Positions 1 to 12,445 of a stretch of 64,000 bases of DNA are shown here, piece by piece. Made by a program: the position numbers and the translations under genes. Source of the DNA: Aspidapion aeneum (taxonomy: Eukaryota; Arthropoda; Insecta; Coleoptera; Brentidae); contig OY755038.1 of the NCBI GenBank assembly GCA_963576565.1, positions 142,452,558-142,516,557 of the forward strand. The letters are read 5' to 3'. The notes under the pieces are model-generated. The model saw nothing but the letters and a program-made list of their open reading frames with translations. It searched no databases and was not told where the DNA came from. How positions within the stretch are numbered: position 1 is the stretch's first letter; each line of letters opens with the position of its first letter.

Positions 1-1575
1 TCTTTCCGTAGGAATGGCGTAGGTCGCTTTAAATCCCTCCTCAGAGGATGTGAGCCGTCACTTTAGATTACGCCTAACACGATGGACTCACTCTTCACAG
101 TCTCTGGGATAGAACCTGCATCCACTGCAGTGCCAGTAACAAAAAAAACAATGGCGATCCCAGAGACTTGTTGCCGACCCAGCCAGTTCTTTAGAAAACA
201 AAGAAAATGACACTTTGTCGAGGAAGATGCCGGAAGTAGAAATTTAATTTGGTGGGACGCAGTACCAACCAAATTTTCCCGGTCAAATTCAAATAAGGAT
301 GCAAACCCATTTATAAAAAAGCGCTCTCGCCAAAAAATCCCTCGCCCCGGTTTGCAAGCCCGGAAAAAGCTAGCGCGGTTTTCAAGCCGGCCAATGACGA
401 CGTACACTAGTACTTCGGTATAGGTCTGTAGGGGGCAGCATCGGTCAAGGGAACATCGAAATTCGCCCTTTACACATTGAGGTGTTGTCAGATCTATTTC
501 TACGGATCATTTTTATAAACGAGGATTTTCGAGATACACGTATACAGACCGAAACATTTGTCAACCGGACCCCTGCCAACATAGCAAGTAAGAGGAAAAT
601 AACCAGCCAGACTATAAGAAGCTCAGCATTGAAACCATCAACTGTAAAATCAATTACTGGAGATCAGAGCATGCATCAAACCCAGGAATATTCGAACACT
701 CAACCAATTCCCATATGAGTAAAGCTATACTGAGTGTAGAATTTAGTTGTATTTTAGTTATAGTTTTAGTCAAAAGTTTCCTTTGCTCTTTATATATGTT
801 TTCTCTAAGATTCCTATGGTTTGACGCCATTTTTGTAAAACATGTTTACATTAATAAAGTTGTTTCTGAACTTGAACCTAAAAATCCACATTGAACTACT
901 GCTTAAACCCGGCCTAAGAGTGTTCAGATGTTAAGTTTGCTCACCACTAGCTAGCCCTGCATAACCCTTCAATCCGACTAACTGAGCTAGATATTAACTT
1001 TATTTAACTATGATTGTATATTAATTTATATAATATAAAAATACGATTTTGTTTATTCTTTTAGTCTTGGTTTTTATCCCTCGTTTATCCCCAATTTACA
1101 AAAGTGCATAACTCGTATTTATTTTATCTTCTCCTTATCAAAGTAATAAAGATATCAAAGTGGGCGGGGCCTCGGTTGTTCCTGGTCAAACCGTGGACCT
1201 AAATATGTTTTCGTGCTACAAAACTAGCTAATCCGTGAAGAAGAAAAGGTTCGGAAGAGAAATCATGGTCCTAATATCCTCGAAAATAAACATAAGCGAA
1301 TGCCCAACATAGACGAAATGTTTATCTAAATGTTTCCTTCCTGTTACTGAAATCATTTGTGATGTTGCAACCCGCCATTCCCCAGAATTATACCGGGTAG
1401 ACTGGATTAGAATACTTTTCTCATTTCGTCTATTTATTAAACGTAGCGACCGCGTACAATAACAGCTGATTATTGATTTCGTAAACGTCACATAACCACA
1501 AAATTCCAGATAAACAAAACAATGAAAAGTTTTTATGTGATTTCTCCCGAAACCTGTTCCAAATTCTGTTATTTT
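1..1575 (-). repeat. Relic copy of a long Gypsy LTR, cut by the window edge
   Basis: This stretch aligns in the same orientation with about 53018-54470. The match includes the TTAATAAAGTTGTTTCTGAA region near 850 and the block near 1000-1160. It carries roughly 105 bp near 1167-1270 that the second copy lacks. The second copy lies directly downstream, on the - strand, of a Gypsy integrase fragment and a polypurine tract, so I read both as LTR sequence of one - strand family. No coding region is attached here, so this is a solo or truncated LTR. The short - strand ORFs inside it have no recognisable protein character. Confidence 0.55.
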
Positions 1576-2573
1576 TAATTAAAACTAATAATGCAATTGG
1601 CTGGGTCAAAAATTTGAAAAAAAGAATTACTGTGTGACAGTATAAATCAATCTTCCATGTGTTTATATAAAAAAGGACCTCAAAAAAATAAATTTTCCTA
1701 CAAGCGTGCGTATTTTCGACACTATTTTTAGTGTAAAAAATCCGTTTAGCACAATTTTGTTTTTTTTAAATTGTATTTTTGAAAATTTGGGTTTTTTTAT
1801 ATAATTCTTTGGTTTTCGCACGATCGTGGGAAAATGTTGTACCTCGTGGAAAAGCCCCTTTTCCGCACTTGCGGCTTAACGTATATGCGTGAGGAAAAGT
1901 ATTTATTTTTGGCACTTATTATATATTAATATAAAATATTTACTCGCGTGCGAAAGCCAGCACCTCAGAGGTAAAGTGTGTTCAATCACTAAAATATACT
2001 ATTAATTACAGAAAACACGGGTAAATAAATGTTTAATGTTTGTTGTGTTTTAGTGGATATTATATTTAATTTTTGTTTGTTATTGTTGTTGCCCTTAAAC
2101 GATTATTAATGACATCATGTTTCAGAAATTAAAAAAAGTATTCATAAATTATGATTTTGATGTACTTAACTTTATTTTTCATAAACTAGTAACTGTAAAA
2201 AGTTGGTGTATCCCCAAACCCATGTAGAATTTGACACTTTACATCGCCATCTATCGCGGAAACTATGGACTTCTTCTGATCTGATCCTGAAAAGTCTAAT
2301 TTAAAATTTCATTACTTATATTCATTCCTACTTAATAAATTCAATAGTAAAGTACATTCAAATAACTCAAAAACAAATACTAAACATTTCTATAAATTTA
2401 TTTATCAGAATTCCTAGATATAAAGACGACCAAATGTTTGGTTGTATCGGATCACTGCAGTTTATGTTATTAATAATGAGAAAAAAGTGATTGTAGAAAG
2501 AACCTTAAATAACTGTACATAATAAAAAATTAAAAGTAGGCGTCTGGCAATTAATGATATTTTATTATTTTAG
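1576..2573. other. AT-rich intronic sequence
   Basis: No coding potential, target duplications or clear terminal repeats seen. It leads up to the polypyrimidine-type splice acceptor of the first COG1-like exon. Confidence 0.5.
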
Positions 2574-2697
2574 GTGAAAATAATAAAATTGCCAATGTTT
2601 GGTTGGAATACGAAGAAAACGACCCGTATCACTTTATTGCACAACTACCAATAACTCCACTTGCAAAATATATTCCGGATGTTATCAAACAGTTCAG
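2574..2697 (+). CDS. COG1: COG1-like gene, exon A (Golgi tethering complex subunit 1)
   Basis: This is a 124-bp internal exon. The acceptor is a T-rich tract ending TTTTAG before 2574 and the donor is CAG/GTCAGA after 2697. The open frame (first full codon at 2576) reads from ENNKIANVWLEY through LAKYIPDVIKQF and ends two bases into a codon. The next exon supplies the third base, giving Arg, so the phases match. The segment corresponds to the part of COG1 just before the conserved helical stretch encoded by the next exon. COG1 is a lobe A subunit of the conserved oligomeric Golgi complex, a peripheral membrane tether for retrograde intra-Golgi vesicles. Identification rests mainly on exons B and C; this exon alone is weakly diagnostic. 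The upstream exon lies outside the window. Confidence 0.7.
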
Positions 2698-3430
2698 GTC
2701 AGAAAATTCATCAAGCTGTGAAAAAATTGGAGAGGGTTGATTATATTTAACATACAAATCGCCGGATAGGTAATATCGTCTGCATTAGGAAAATGTATTG
2801 CCGTCAATATATACCGCGTGTTTTACATTAAAATTTACTTACGGTCTTAACTTTTGATTTCTTGCACTTTGTAAATTTTTAGAATCCATCAGATATTTTT
2901 TGTCTTGACGGGATGCATTGATAGGTGTGTTATTTAAACCTTTCGAAAAACTAAAATTATAATTTTTTTGTAATTCATATGCCATAATGGGTCAAAATAG
3001 TTAATTACTGAACAAGTGCAGAAATTATAGGACATTTCCGCACATAATTTGTATAAGAAGTTGCCTTGATGTAAATTTTTATATTTGTGGGCGAATTCCT
3101 TTGGATAGTTGGTACGTAAGCTCAAAGTCACGTAACAACAGTTTCTTGCCAATAGAGGGAAGACGAAGCCTCAAAACAAAATATGACAATTTCGATTTAC
3201 TTTGTTGATATCTATAGGTGTGTCAAATTTCATACCCCTACGATAAGTTTGAGTTTTGCTCAACCAGCTCGCCCATACGATTTATTTTTTATTTAAAATT
3301 TTACCGGCTGAGTAGGCCAAAGCCGGCCATTAATAAAATCCAACTTAATTTTAATTGCTGTTGCGCCATCTCTTAGATATTATTTGATCTGTATGACTAA
3401 TAATCAATACTGCGAATCCGTAATTATGCT
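2698..3430. other. Start of COG1 intron 1, no element recognised
   Basis: AT-rich sequence without convincing coding frames or repeat ends. The ORF-like stretch near 2934-3152 on the - strand shows no protein features. Confidence 0.5.
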
Positions 3431-4494
3431 TTTAGTTCAGGCCCTACATCCGAGATTACAGGCACACATGGCATGGATAGACATAAGACTCGCCCGAACA
3501 TTTTACGAAAGGAAACCACCCCCCCTTGGCAGGGGGTGGTGGCCCCCCTTAAACGTGCTTTTTGATAGTTTTTTGCTAATAACTCAAAAACAGTCATCTT
3601 TTTCAAAAATATTCTAGAAATCATTTTTCAAGTGGATACAATTTTCTTTTCAACGATGTACCTTAGTACCCTTTAACGGCAGTGGGGCATATTTCATTAG
3701 CGTACGAAAAAAAGGGAAAATTTTTAAAAAAATCTTTTTTATCTATTTTTTGTGGTATTATTATTATGTGGTATTATTTGCAAACTTTCAATTTGGCAAA
3801 AATAACAAAGTAACAATTATTGATGCAGATGAAAAGTCCTCTCTAACTATGTATAACACGCCCCCCTTACATCAGTGGCGCACCTTTTATAGGCATTTAA
3901 ATAAATGAATGAATGAAAAGATCGAATGCAAATAAAAGAAAACACGGACTATAGTTGTTTTCTTTTATTTGCATTCGATCTTTTCATTGATCGATATTGT
4001 ATAGCAGTGTTTTCGCCTGCTTTTAGTTTTTTGTTTCTCTCGTATCTCGGTAGATGGCGCCTCTTGCTATAGTTCGCTTACTAATTACATTTAATTAGAG
4101 ACAAAACCGTCTGATTAACTTCGCAAGATTTGTCACATTGACCAGCAGTGTTCTGAGGAGTTCCATAAGGACGAAACGGTTAACTGTATACAATGGGCTT
4201 TTAAACAAAAATAAATTTTTTTAAAAAAGGATAAAAAATACCACAAAAAAAAGAGAAAAATAAATATTTTAAAAATTTTCCCCTTTTTTCGTATGCTAAT
4301 GGAATGTGCACGACTGCCGTCAGAGGGTACTAAGGTACATGATTGGAAAGGAACTTGTATCCGCTTGAAAAATGATCTTCAGAAGATTTTTGAAAAAGTT
4401 GATTGTTTTCGAGTTATTAGCAAAAAACGATCAAAAAGCACATTTAAGGGGGATTCGGTTCGCAGTATCGGACCCCGTAGGGCCTGAACTATTT
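3431..4494. mobile_element. Foldback-type element with long terminal inverted repeats
   Basis: The left arm begins near TTCAGGCCCTAC (about 3435). It is matched in inverted orientation by the right arm ending GGGCCTGAA (about 4488). The arms extend roughly 250-330 bp with gaps: for example GTGCTTTTTGATAGTTTTT near 3556 pairs with its inverse near 4430, and the ACCTTAGTACCCT block near 3660 pairs with AGGGTACTAAGGT near 4325. The centre holds unrelated sequence with a perfect hairpin. No transposase is encoded, so this is non-autonomous. A clean target duplication could not be defined; TTTTAG flanks both ends approximately. Confidence 0.65.
3912..3988. repeat. Perfect 32-bp inverted repeat with 13-nt loop
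   Basis: 3912-3943 is the exact reverse complement of 3957-3988, separated by 13 bases. The arm contains GATCGAATGCAAATAAAAG. It lies near the centre of the foldback element and would extrude or fold as a long stem. Confidence 0.9.
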
Positions 4495-5282
4495 TAGCAA
4501 CTTGACTTACCTGGTTAGCCGCCGCTAGCAGATCGAACGGTGCGAAGCGCGACTTTAATAAATGAGCAAGGTTAATGTGTTAAGAAAAAATTATTAAAAA
4601 ATTATATTTTCCTTGATTTAATGTTTCCTCATTAAAGCCAAAATAACGAAATAAATAATAATGGCTATTTCTTCGTCTTTTAAAAGTGGAAATCTTACTG
4701 TGCTTGCTCCTGTTTAGTAATAAAAAACTATTAATGAATTTTGAGTCACAGCGGCAAACGCTCCTAAATAAAGTCTTTGGTCCCTCACTGACTTCTTGTT
4801 TTCCATAAGTTCATCCTTTTTTATACGCTTTTTATAAAGCCTAAACGTTCGATGTCGAGCACTGTATAGGGTCTTTTGCATCCTCTTGTTCTACCTAATC
4901 TATTGAGTGGCCCATAAAATGTGTTTGTTAATAACTTTTTTACTGCATATCCGGTTTTAATAAAAAACGTCTTTGCGTACTTAAAAGAGACATTTTTTAG
5001 AAAATAAAAATTACCACCGTCATATAACAAGTTTCAAGTGGAGTGATAATTGAGCGTATTATGTTACCTACACAAATATTAAATTATTGTTAAGCTGTAA
5101 ACAAGCTAGTTTCTTGCCTAACACGAATCCTTGTACCATTTTCAGTCTGAATATCTCGTATTTGCTGAAGCAAGAAAACTTCTCTTAATTATTTTTCTCT
5201 TGATGCAATAAGGGGCTGACTGTTACGTAGCACGTTGAACCTGGCACCCCAACACAAAATATGATTTCGAAACGTACCATCA
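4495..5282. other. Intronic AT-rich spacer
   Basis: No gene or element ends recognised between the foldback element and the Jockey relic. Confidence 0.45.
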
Positions 5283-6755
5283 TCCAAAGCAAGCAAAATA
5301 TGTCAATCTTATAGCCACACGCGAAAATATTGCGCTAAAGAACCACGTTGCGTAAAATGCACGGAGAAACATCTTACTGTAGAATGCCCCAAACCAAAAG
5401 AATCTGAGCAAAAATGCATCCACTGTGGAGGCAAGCATCCTGCTAACTACAGAGGATGCCTTGTTGCTAAAGAAATACAAAAATTGAAAAATAAACCTAA
5501 GAAACCAAATCTCATACCAAACGTGAGTATAAATAGACAAAACCAACAGACAAGAAACCCAGTCACATAAAACTCTGTGACAAGGACATATAGCCAAGTA
5601 GCATCAACAGCTACTATACCTGATAGTAATATCAGTAATCAAAATACTATGGAACAAACACTGCAACTAATTTTGGAGAAATTAAACAAACTTAACGGAG
5701 CTAACAATACGCCTCAAAATGGTCAGTAATCTTAGAATTCTAGCCTGGAATGCCAATGGTCTCTTGCACCATCAGCAAGACTTACAAATTATTCTAGACT
5801 TAGAAGAAATTGACGTCTGTTTTGTGTCAGAAACTCATTTCACTAACCAGTCTTACATAAAATTTAAATGTTATAAAGTGTTATAAAGTGTCATCATACT
5901 CACTCTAGCAATACTGCACATAGGCGAAGTGCTGTAATTATATAAATAAAATATATCATACTATGACGAGATCGTATATAAAACCATGTAAAAACCAAAA
6001 TATATACACTAGTCATAAGTGCTGTCTATATACCACCAAGGCACTTACTTACTAAAGAAAAATCAATATCTTAATTTTCTCAGTAAATTAGGAAACCGTT
6101 TTATAATTGGAGGTGACTTTAATGCAATGAATATCAATGTGAGCCGATATCAACTGGTACGCCCACATACTATCTAACGGGTCCAGGAAAAATTCCAGAT
6201 CTAATTGATTTTTTTATAGTAAAAAATATATCTTTAAGTTTTGTAGATATAGAAGGAAGTTTTGATTTACACTTAGATCATTCACCTATTATTCTAACTC
6301 TTAGTAAAAACCATTATAAACGCCACAAATTGATAAAGAAATTGAATATTTTGTTACAAATATTCAACAAGCAGCTTGGGAAAACAGTCCAAAACCAAAA
6401 AGAATTTTTAAGGGAAAAAACTATCCAAAGGAAATTAGAGACCTTATATTGGAAAAATGGAAACTAAGAAGGAAGTGGCAGCAAAGCCGTGATCCTACCA
6501 AACAAATCTCAACAACATGACGCAGCATATAAGGCGAGAAATTCTAGTAATAAAAAATACAGATGATAAAAATACCAACTATGCCCTTTGGAAAGCAACC
6601 AAAGATTTTAAATGACCAATTATCCAAATTCCACCAATACGAAAATCTAACAACCAGTGGGTAAGGAGTAACGAAGTAAAAGCAGATATTTTTGCTAGTC
6701 ATTTAGAAAATCCTTTTAGCCCCATGAAACACCAGATGAAAACTTTCATTTAAAT

Positions 6756-8463
6756 ATATCTCTCTAGTCAGCCTTCTTCAATTCATCTTTGGACAGAGGC
6801 CTCCCCAATATCATCCACTTTTCTCTGTCTGTCGCCATCTCATTTGGGGTCTTCCCCTACTTCTTTTATTCTACCAAGGTCTCCAGTTTACAATACATTT
6901 GTTCCATCGATCGTTTTTCTATCTAATAATATAACCGGCACATTTCCATTGTAATGTTGCTACTTCTCCCCTGACATCCGTTACTTTTGTTTTATTTCTT
7001 ATCCATTCATTCCTTTTTCTATCTGTTAGCTTTACATGTAACATTTGTCTTTCCATTGATTTTTGGGCTTTTCTAAGTCTGGGATCCATACGTAAGTACA
7101 GGATACATTGGTTATACACTTTCGTTTTGAGGTACTGAGGATATTTTTTATTTTTTAATATGTAGCGTAATTTACCGAATGTTGCCCAGGCCAATATTAC
7201 TCGTCTTTTGATTTCAGCTGTTTGGTTTTCTTTTTCTAGTTTAATAATTTGTCTCAGGTATATATATTCCTCTACTTGTTCTATTTTCTTTTGGTTTATT
7301 CTGATTGTCCTATCTTCATCTGTGTTTGTTATGATTTTAGTTTTAGTGTAGTTCATCTCAAGACTATATTTTTAGCTGCTGTATCCAGTTCTTCCAGCAT
7401 TTTTATCAGTTCTTCTTTGTCTGTTGTTAAGGCGATATCATCAGCATATCTTAGGTGGTTCAAGTATTGTCCGCTTACTTTGATGCCTCTTTCTTTCCAA
7501 CCGAAGTTTTAAAAAACATCTTCTAGGACCTGGTTTAGGAAATATTGTGTCACCTGGCTGACACCTCTTCTTATGAGGATTGGCTTGGTTCCTTTGTGGA
7601 TTTTGATTGATGTTGTTGCTTCGCTAAATGTATTGGCTATTAAGTCTGTATATCTGTAATCTATTCGGCTATTAATTAAAGATGCTTTTACTGCCAAATG
7701 CTCAATGCTATCGAAAGCTTTTTCGAAGTCTCTAAACGCAATATATAGTGGAATGTTGTATTCGCTGGCTCGTTCTATTAGGATTTTCATGGTTAATGAG
7801 TGGTCAACTGTACTGAAGCCTTTTCCGAAGCCTGCTTGTTCCTTTGATTTATATCCGTCAAATTTTGTTATTATTTTATCTGTTAATATTTTCGTGAAAA
7901 GCTTGTAAATTACGTTGATAAGTGTTATAGGTCGATAGTTTTTTAGGTTTGCTTTATTGCCTCTTGTGTAGAATAGTGGTTATGGATTCTTTCCAGTTGT
8001 TTGTATTAACTACAGGTTTACCTGCCGTTACTCCGTCTTTTCCAGGTAATTTGTTATTTTTCATTTTCTTTAATGCTCTCTTTATTTTCGCTTTGCTTAT
8101 TTCAGGTTGTAGCTCTGGCTAGCTTGGCTCTGTCTTTTATTTTCTTTTATCAATATTTTTATAGTTTTATTTATTTCTGTATGTTCTATAGATATTCCTT
8201 TTCCTTCTTTCTCGAGGTTCCGTCTTTTTTCAATCTCAATCTGTTTATTTCTTCTGATATACAATAATAACAATGAAAAACTTGACATGAATAACCTTAC
8301 ACAAAATAAAGCTATATACAAAGAAAGGTCAAAGGAACAGCTAACCCAAAACTTAAGATGCGAAAATGAAAATATAGATGAAATAAATAATACACTTAAA
8401 AGAGCTATGAGCAAAGTAGGAAAATATATCGCTTAAAAAGATAAACAGAGGTATAATTGTATA
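6756..8463 (-). mobile_element. RTE-type LINE insertion, 5'-truncated with an inverted 5' segment
   Basis: A 10-bp target duplication TCATTTAAAT flanks the insert (6746-6755 and 8464-8473). Removing the insert and one copy reconstitutes the Jockey sequence as in 49325-49340. On the - strand the insert encodes reverse-transcriptase pieces: a thumb/C-terminal part (7356-6919, with QVEEYIYLRQIIKLEKENQT) and a palm part (7790-7509, with AFRDFEKAFDSIEH). These are typical of the endonuclease-RT LINEs common in insects. The last 200 bp or so (about 8265-8463) read on the + strand instead (EINNTLKRAMSKVGKYI), a segment that normally lies just upstream of the - strand part. That suggests 5' inversion by twin priming. 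Frameshifts and a deletion around the palm/thumb make it dead. Confidence 0.75.
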
Positions 8464-8757
8464 TCATTTAAATGAACCCCATCAAATCGAAGACTATGTT
8501 AATTAAGCTTACATCACCGAAAGAATATTAACAGAAACCAAAAATATTAATTCTAAAAAAGCCCCAGGGTATGATCTTATTAACGTGGTAGTCATAAAGC
8601 AACTTCCCAGGAAAGCTGTCGTAAAACTATGCAACCTAATTAATGCGTCCTTTAAGCTAAGGTATGTGCCTAAACTATGGAAAGTTGCAGAAGTTATCAT
8701 GATTCCAAAACCGAGAAAGCCACTCCATGACGTGTCATCTTACAGGCCAATATCTTT

Positions 8758-8983
8758 GCTGCCAATTATATCCAAGCTCTATGAAAAATTATTGCTTAAA
8801 AGAATAAAACCAATCATAGAAAGACAAGAAATTATTCCACAGCACCAATTTAGTTTTCGAGACCAGCATTGCTGCCAATTATATCCAAGCTCTATGAAAA
8901 ATTATTGCTTAAAAGAATAAAACCAATCATAGAAAGACAAGAAATTATTCCACAGCACCAATTTAGTTTTCGAGACCAGCATT
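8758..8983 (+). repeat. Perfect 113-bp tandem duplication inside the Jockey relic
   Basis: 8758-8870 is repeated without visible change at 8871-8983. The intact relative (about 49618-49730) has a single copy. The duplication is therefore far younger than the surrounding decayed element, or is an assembly artefact. Confidence 0.9.
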
Positions 8984-9919
8984 CCACGATAGACCAAGTA
9001 CACAGAATCACTAATATAATAGAAAAAACACTAGAAGAGGGAAAAGTTTCTTCTTTCTAGATGTAGCACAATGCGATATCTCACAGCCAGAAAATTGTCA
9101 CTTAGCAACATTTGCCGATGATACTGGTTTATTGATGCAGTCACCGAAGTTCACAGTTGGATCACAAAGTGGCGAATAAAATTACATGAAGCCAAATCTA
9201 TTCTTGTTGATTTTACAAACAAAGATATAAATCACATACAAATAACAATTAACAACATTCCCGTACCATATTCGGTATGACACTTGATGTTGAAAGTTAC
9301 AGCTTTATAGACAAATACTGAAACCAGTATGGACATATGGTATGCAGCTATGGGGTTGTACTAAAGAGAGTAACATTCTAGTTTTACAGAGATTTTAAAG
9401 TAAAGTATTAAAAAACATTGTGAATGCACCCTGGTACGTTTGAAGTAGTGACCTTTATCGGGACCTAAAAATCGACACTATAAAAAAGTACGCGAAAAGC
9501 CATGAAGATAGACTTCATCGACATGTAAATGTGGAAGCAATTCAACTTCTAGACAATACTATGCTAGTTCGAAGACTAAAAAGAGCCGTTTGAGCTACTA
9601 AACTAAGTGAATTATATAAAACAAAATAATGCTACAAACGCAACAGAATTGTGAGTCACAGACGAAACAATGCGGGGAGAACTGTTGAGTGAACCCCAAG
9701 TTTAAATCTAACTTAGTCTAGTCTTATTGACTAGATTGTAATACAATAAACACCCCATACCCCCCCCTCCCTTCTTATTCTAAAGACAAAAACGTCGCGC
9801 TAGGATTTTGTGTTCAGCCATACAAGCATATCAAATACAACACACTACACCCATTAAGTAGAAAATTAAAAAAAAAACAATATTACCTATATAAACTAAA
9901 CCTAAAAGTAGAAACAAGA

Positions 9920-10920
9920 TTACAAATTTAATACATTATTAATTTCTTCGCGACATTTCTCTAAAAGCAAAATTTTTACATATTTTTTAAATTTTTTGAA
10001 AGATATTTGATTTTCGATAAAAGATTTGTTAAGTTCTAATGGAAAGTGGTTGAAAACTTTTGGAAGGAGATAAATATGATGTCTTTGGCCAATATTTTTA
10101 AGAGCTCTATTTTCCTTTATTTTGTATTGAGAAACATATCTAGTATTTTGAGTATGGTTTTGGATATTTAATAGATTTTTGTTCTTAAAGCAGTACAAGC
10201 TAATCTGGTAGTAAAACATTTGCCTAGTATCAAATACTTTTGACTCTTTGTATATTAAGTTTGATGGGTACCGATAGTTTTTTGAATACATTATTTTTAA
10301 AATTCCCTTTTGGACAGTATTTAGTTTTTTTATATGTGCATCATATACTCTACCCCATGCTAGGACTCCATATTGAATTCTGCTTTCGACCAAAGAATAA
10401 TATAAAATGTTTAGTTCCACTTTAAATGAGGATCGAAGTGCACTCCTAAGTATTTAATTGTGTTCGTAGATTTTAAATTTATGTTGTTAACGTTAAGAGT
10501 ATCAAACTTTGGCAAGCCTCTGCTATTACAAGAAAAGGGCATGAAGTAAGTTTTTTTATAGTTTATTGTTAAAAGTTTTTGATCGAATATTTTAAAAAGT
10601 TTTTAATTGATCCCACGTATCTGCTATAAAGAATATAACTGTGTCATCACAGAAACTCAACACCTCACCTTCTAATGGTTGTTCAAGAATACTATTAATA
10701 TAGAGGATAAAAAGGGTCGGGCCAATCTCTCTTCTTCCTCTCCACTTAACTGACCTTTGATGCTTGTATATTGTTTTCTGTTAGATAGATAGGATTGAAA
10801 GAGCCTCCATGATATCCCTCTTACCCCCAGGTACCGCAAAGACTCCAACAACTGAGAATGGCTCACAGTGTCGAACGCCTTCGCAAGATCAAGGAATATA
10901 CACAAAGTAAAGGCTAACCG
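9920..10920 (-). pseudogene. LINE reverse transcriptase, palm to C-terminus
   Basis: This is the downstream half of the ORF2 protein whose upstream half lies at 15801-17138. The palm motif LDLAKAFDTVSH is clear in 10986-10672. The second catalytic motif reads FCDDT rather than the usual FADDT. The tail (10420-9920) has the usual SRIQYGVLAWG thumb motif and a basic C-terminus ending NNVLNL. A frameshift near 10680 and others between 10420 and 10670 break the frame. Downstream is an AT-rich 3' UTR abutting the Jockey relic. Confidence 0.8.
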
Positions 10921-11824
10921 CTCTCTAGTCAAGTACTGTACACAGAGAACAGGACGGTCCACTACCATAAGCCCCATATATTCCAAATTTGGCTACGTCA
11001 CAAAATCCTCAAGGTGTTGAGCCATCCTTCTATGAACCTACTCATCCTTCACAAAAGCCCCTTGATCTGTTTGATAGGGTGGTCTTTCCTTTTCTATTCA
11101 CATAAAATGAAAAAGGACAACTGAACTTATTGATTTTTTCGCGAGTCCAAAGTGAGGTTAGTTTTTCCGTGCATTTCGCATTTTTTATGTTTTATGTGAA
11201 AAAATTTGTGGAATCTTGGTTTTGTATTGTGATTTTCGTTATTTTAAATATTTTTCGAAATCGCAAAATGCCAGGCGCATCCTGTGCGGTTTCTGGATGT
11301 AAATCCAACTATTCGAACTGAGAAGTACTAGGTTTATTAGTCTTTTTTTAAATTTCCACCTTTTAATGACTGTTTCCCAGATTATTTTGCAAGAGTGGCT
11401 AAGGCATTGTGGAAAAGATAATATGGACCCCACGAAAGCATTTCTACAGAACAGATTTCGAACTTCCTTTTCAAGACAAATTGCTAGGTAAATATAATTG
11501 TTTACATTTTTTTGAATCTATTTAGGGCCACATTCTTTAATTATGTAAAGCTAAAATTCAGTATTTTTTATCGCCCTTCTCCTGTCGTAACGCATTTTCA
11601 AGAAAAATATAAAAAAATCATTCAGTGTATAGTCCTTGCCACAGGCAGTTACACTTTTGTGACTTTGACATGATATAAACATACCTATTTCCGAGCCTAT
11701 TTCCAAGCATATTTCCTAACCACAAATATATAAAATACTCTGCCAATCTATGGGCACCTAAGCTCACACTAGGTACTATAGTCATAGTGTACGTGTCAGC
11801 TAATATAACTAAAAGCTGAAATAT

Positions 11825-12180
11825 ATTTTATTCAACTCCAGACTCAATTACCTTTCGTTTGATACCACACAAGCCATGTTTTGACTTAATCTCAAATTTT
11901 TAAAATCTACCCCCACCCTTTAAAAAAAAATTAAAATGTATTTTGTTTCACTCCAGACTCAATTACCTTTCGTTTGATATCACACACGCCATATTTTCAC
12001 ATAAATTCTAATTTTTGACATCTACCCCCACCCTTTTTTTTTAAATAAACTAAAATTCATTTTGTTTAACTCCAGACTTAATTACCTTTCGTTTGATATC
12101 ACACACGCCATATTTTCACATAAACTCTAATTTTTAGAATCTACCCCCACCCTTTTATTTGGCTTGCGTTCGGTGGATTT
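11825..12180. repeat. Three tandem copies of a 115-119 bp unit
   Basis: CTCCAGACT recurs at 11836, 11951 and 12070, each followed by AATTACCTTTCGTTTGATA and ending in a CTACCCCCACCCTT block. It lies inside the P-like element and leads into a CAGA microsatellite. Similar ACCTTTCGTTTGAT/CAGA arrangements are widespread in arthropod repeats. Confidence 0.85.
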
Positions 12181-12283
12181 TGTTCATTTTTAAATGGGAC
12201 CATCACGGCCCAAGACCCAACTTAGGTACCAAATTTCATTAAAATCGGACAAGCCGTTTTTGAGTTATGCGGGTTGGTCGTTA

Positions 12284-12306
12284 CAGACAGACATACAGAC
12301 AGACAT

Positions 12307-12345
<39 letters not shown>

Positions 12346-12346
12346 G
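12284..12346. repeat. CAGA tetranucleotide microsatellite
   Basis: An imperfect (CAGA)n run with two CATA interruptions at the end of the tandem-repeat block. It generates spurious repetitive ORFs on both strands. Confidence 0.95.
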
Positions 12347-12445
12347 CAAAACAAAAAAGTTTCAAAATCATCTGAAACGCAAAGATATATAAAAAATTTT
12401 GAAATCGGAGCAACTTTTTTTTTCTTGAAAAAATTAGGATCACCA

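Larger units (their letters stand above)
5283..9745 (+). mobile_element. Decayed 5'-truncated Jockey-type LINE, interrupted
   Basis: This is a close but eroded relative of the Jockey element at 46540-51478. It starts inside the ORF1 zinc-knuckle region (about 5305 aligns with 47638) and ends in the shared 3' UTR (TTGACTAGATTGTAAT near 9730). The ORF1/ORF2 junction is preserved near 5718. Large internal deletions remove part of the endonuclease (near 6125), the core of the reverse transcriptase around the catalytic aspartates (near 9070) and later segments. Many stops are present. It hosts an antisense RTE-type insertion (6756-8463) and a 113-bp tandem duplication. No function remains. Confidence 0.9.

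Noticed and set aside
63..407. 114-codon ORF on the - strand, with a counterpart at 53074-53340
   Set aside because: Both lie in the same LTR repeat, are not colinear as proteins, and have no domain character.
5280..5597. 105-codon - strand ORF also seen at 47617-47994
   Set aside because: Antisense shadow of the Jockey ORF1 zinc-knuckle region; shared only because the two elements are related.
11130..11321. 63-codon ORF taken as a complete gene
   Set aside because: Only its last 17 codons are THAP-like. The upstream part is AT-rich filler, so the THAP start at 11268 was annotated instead.
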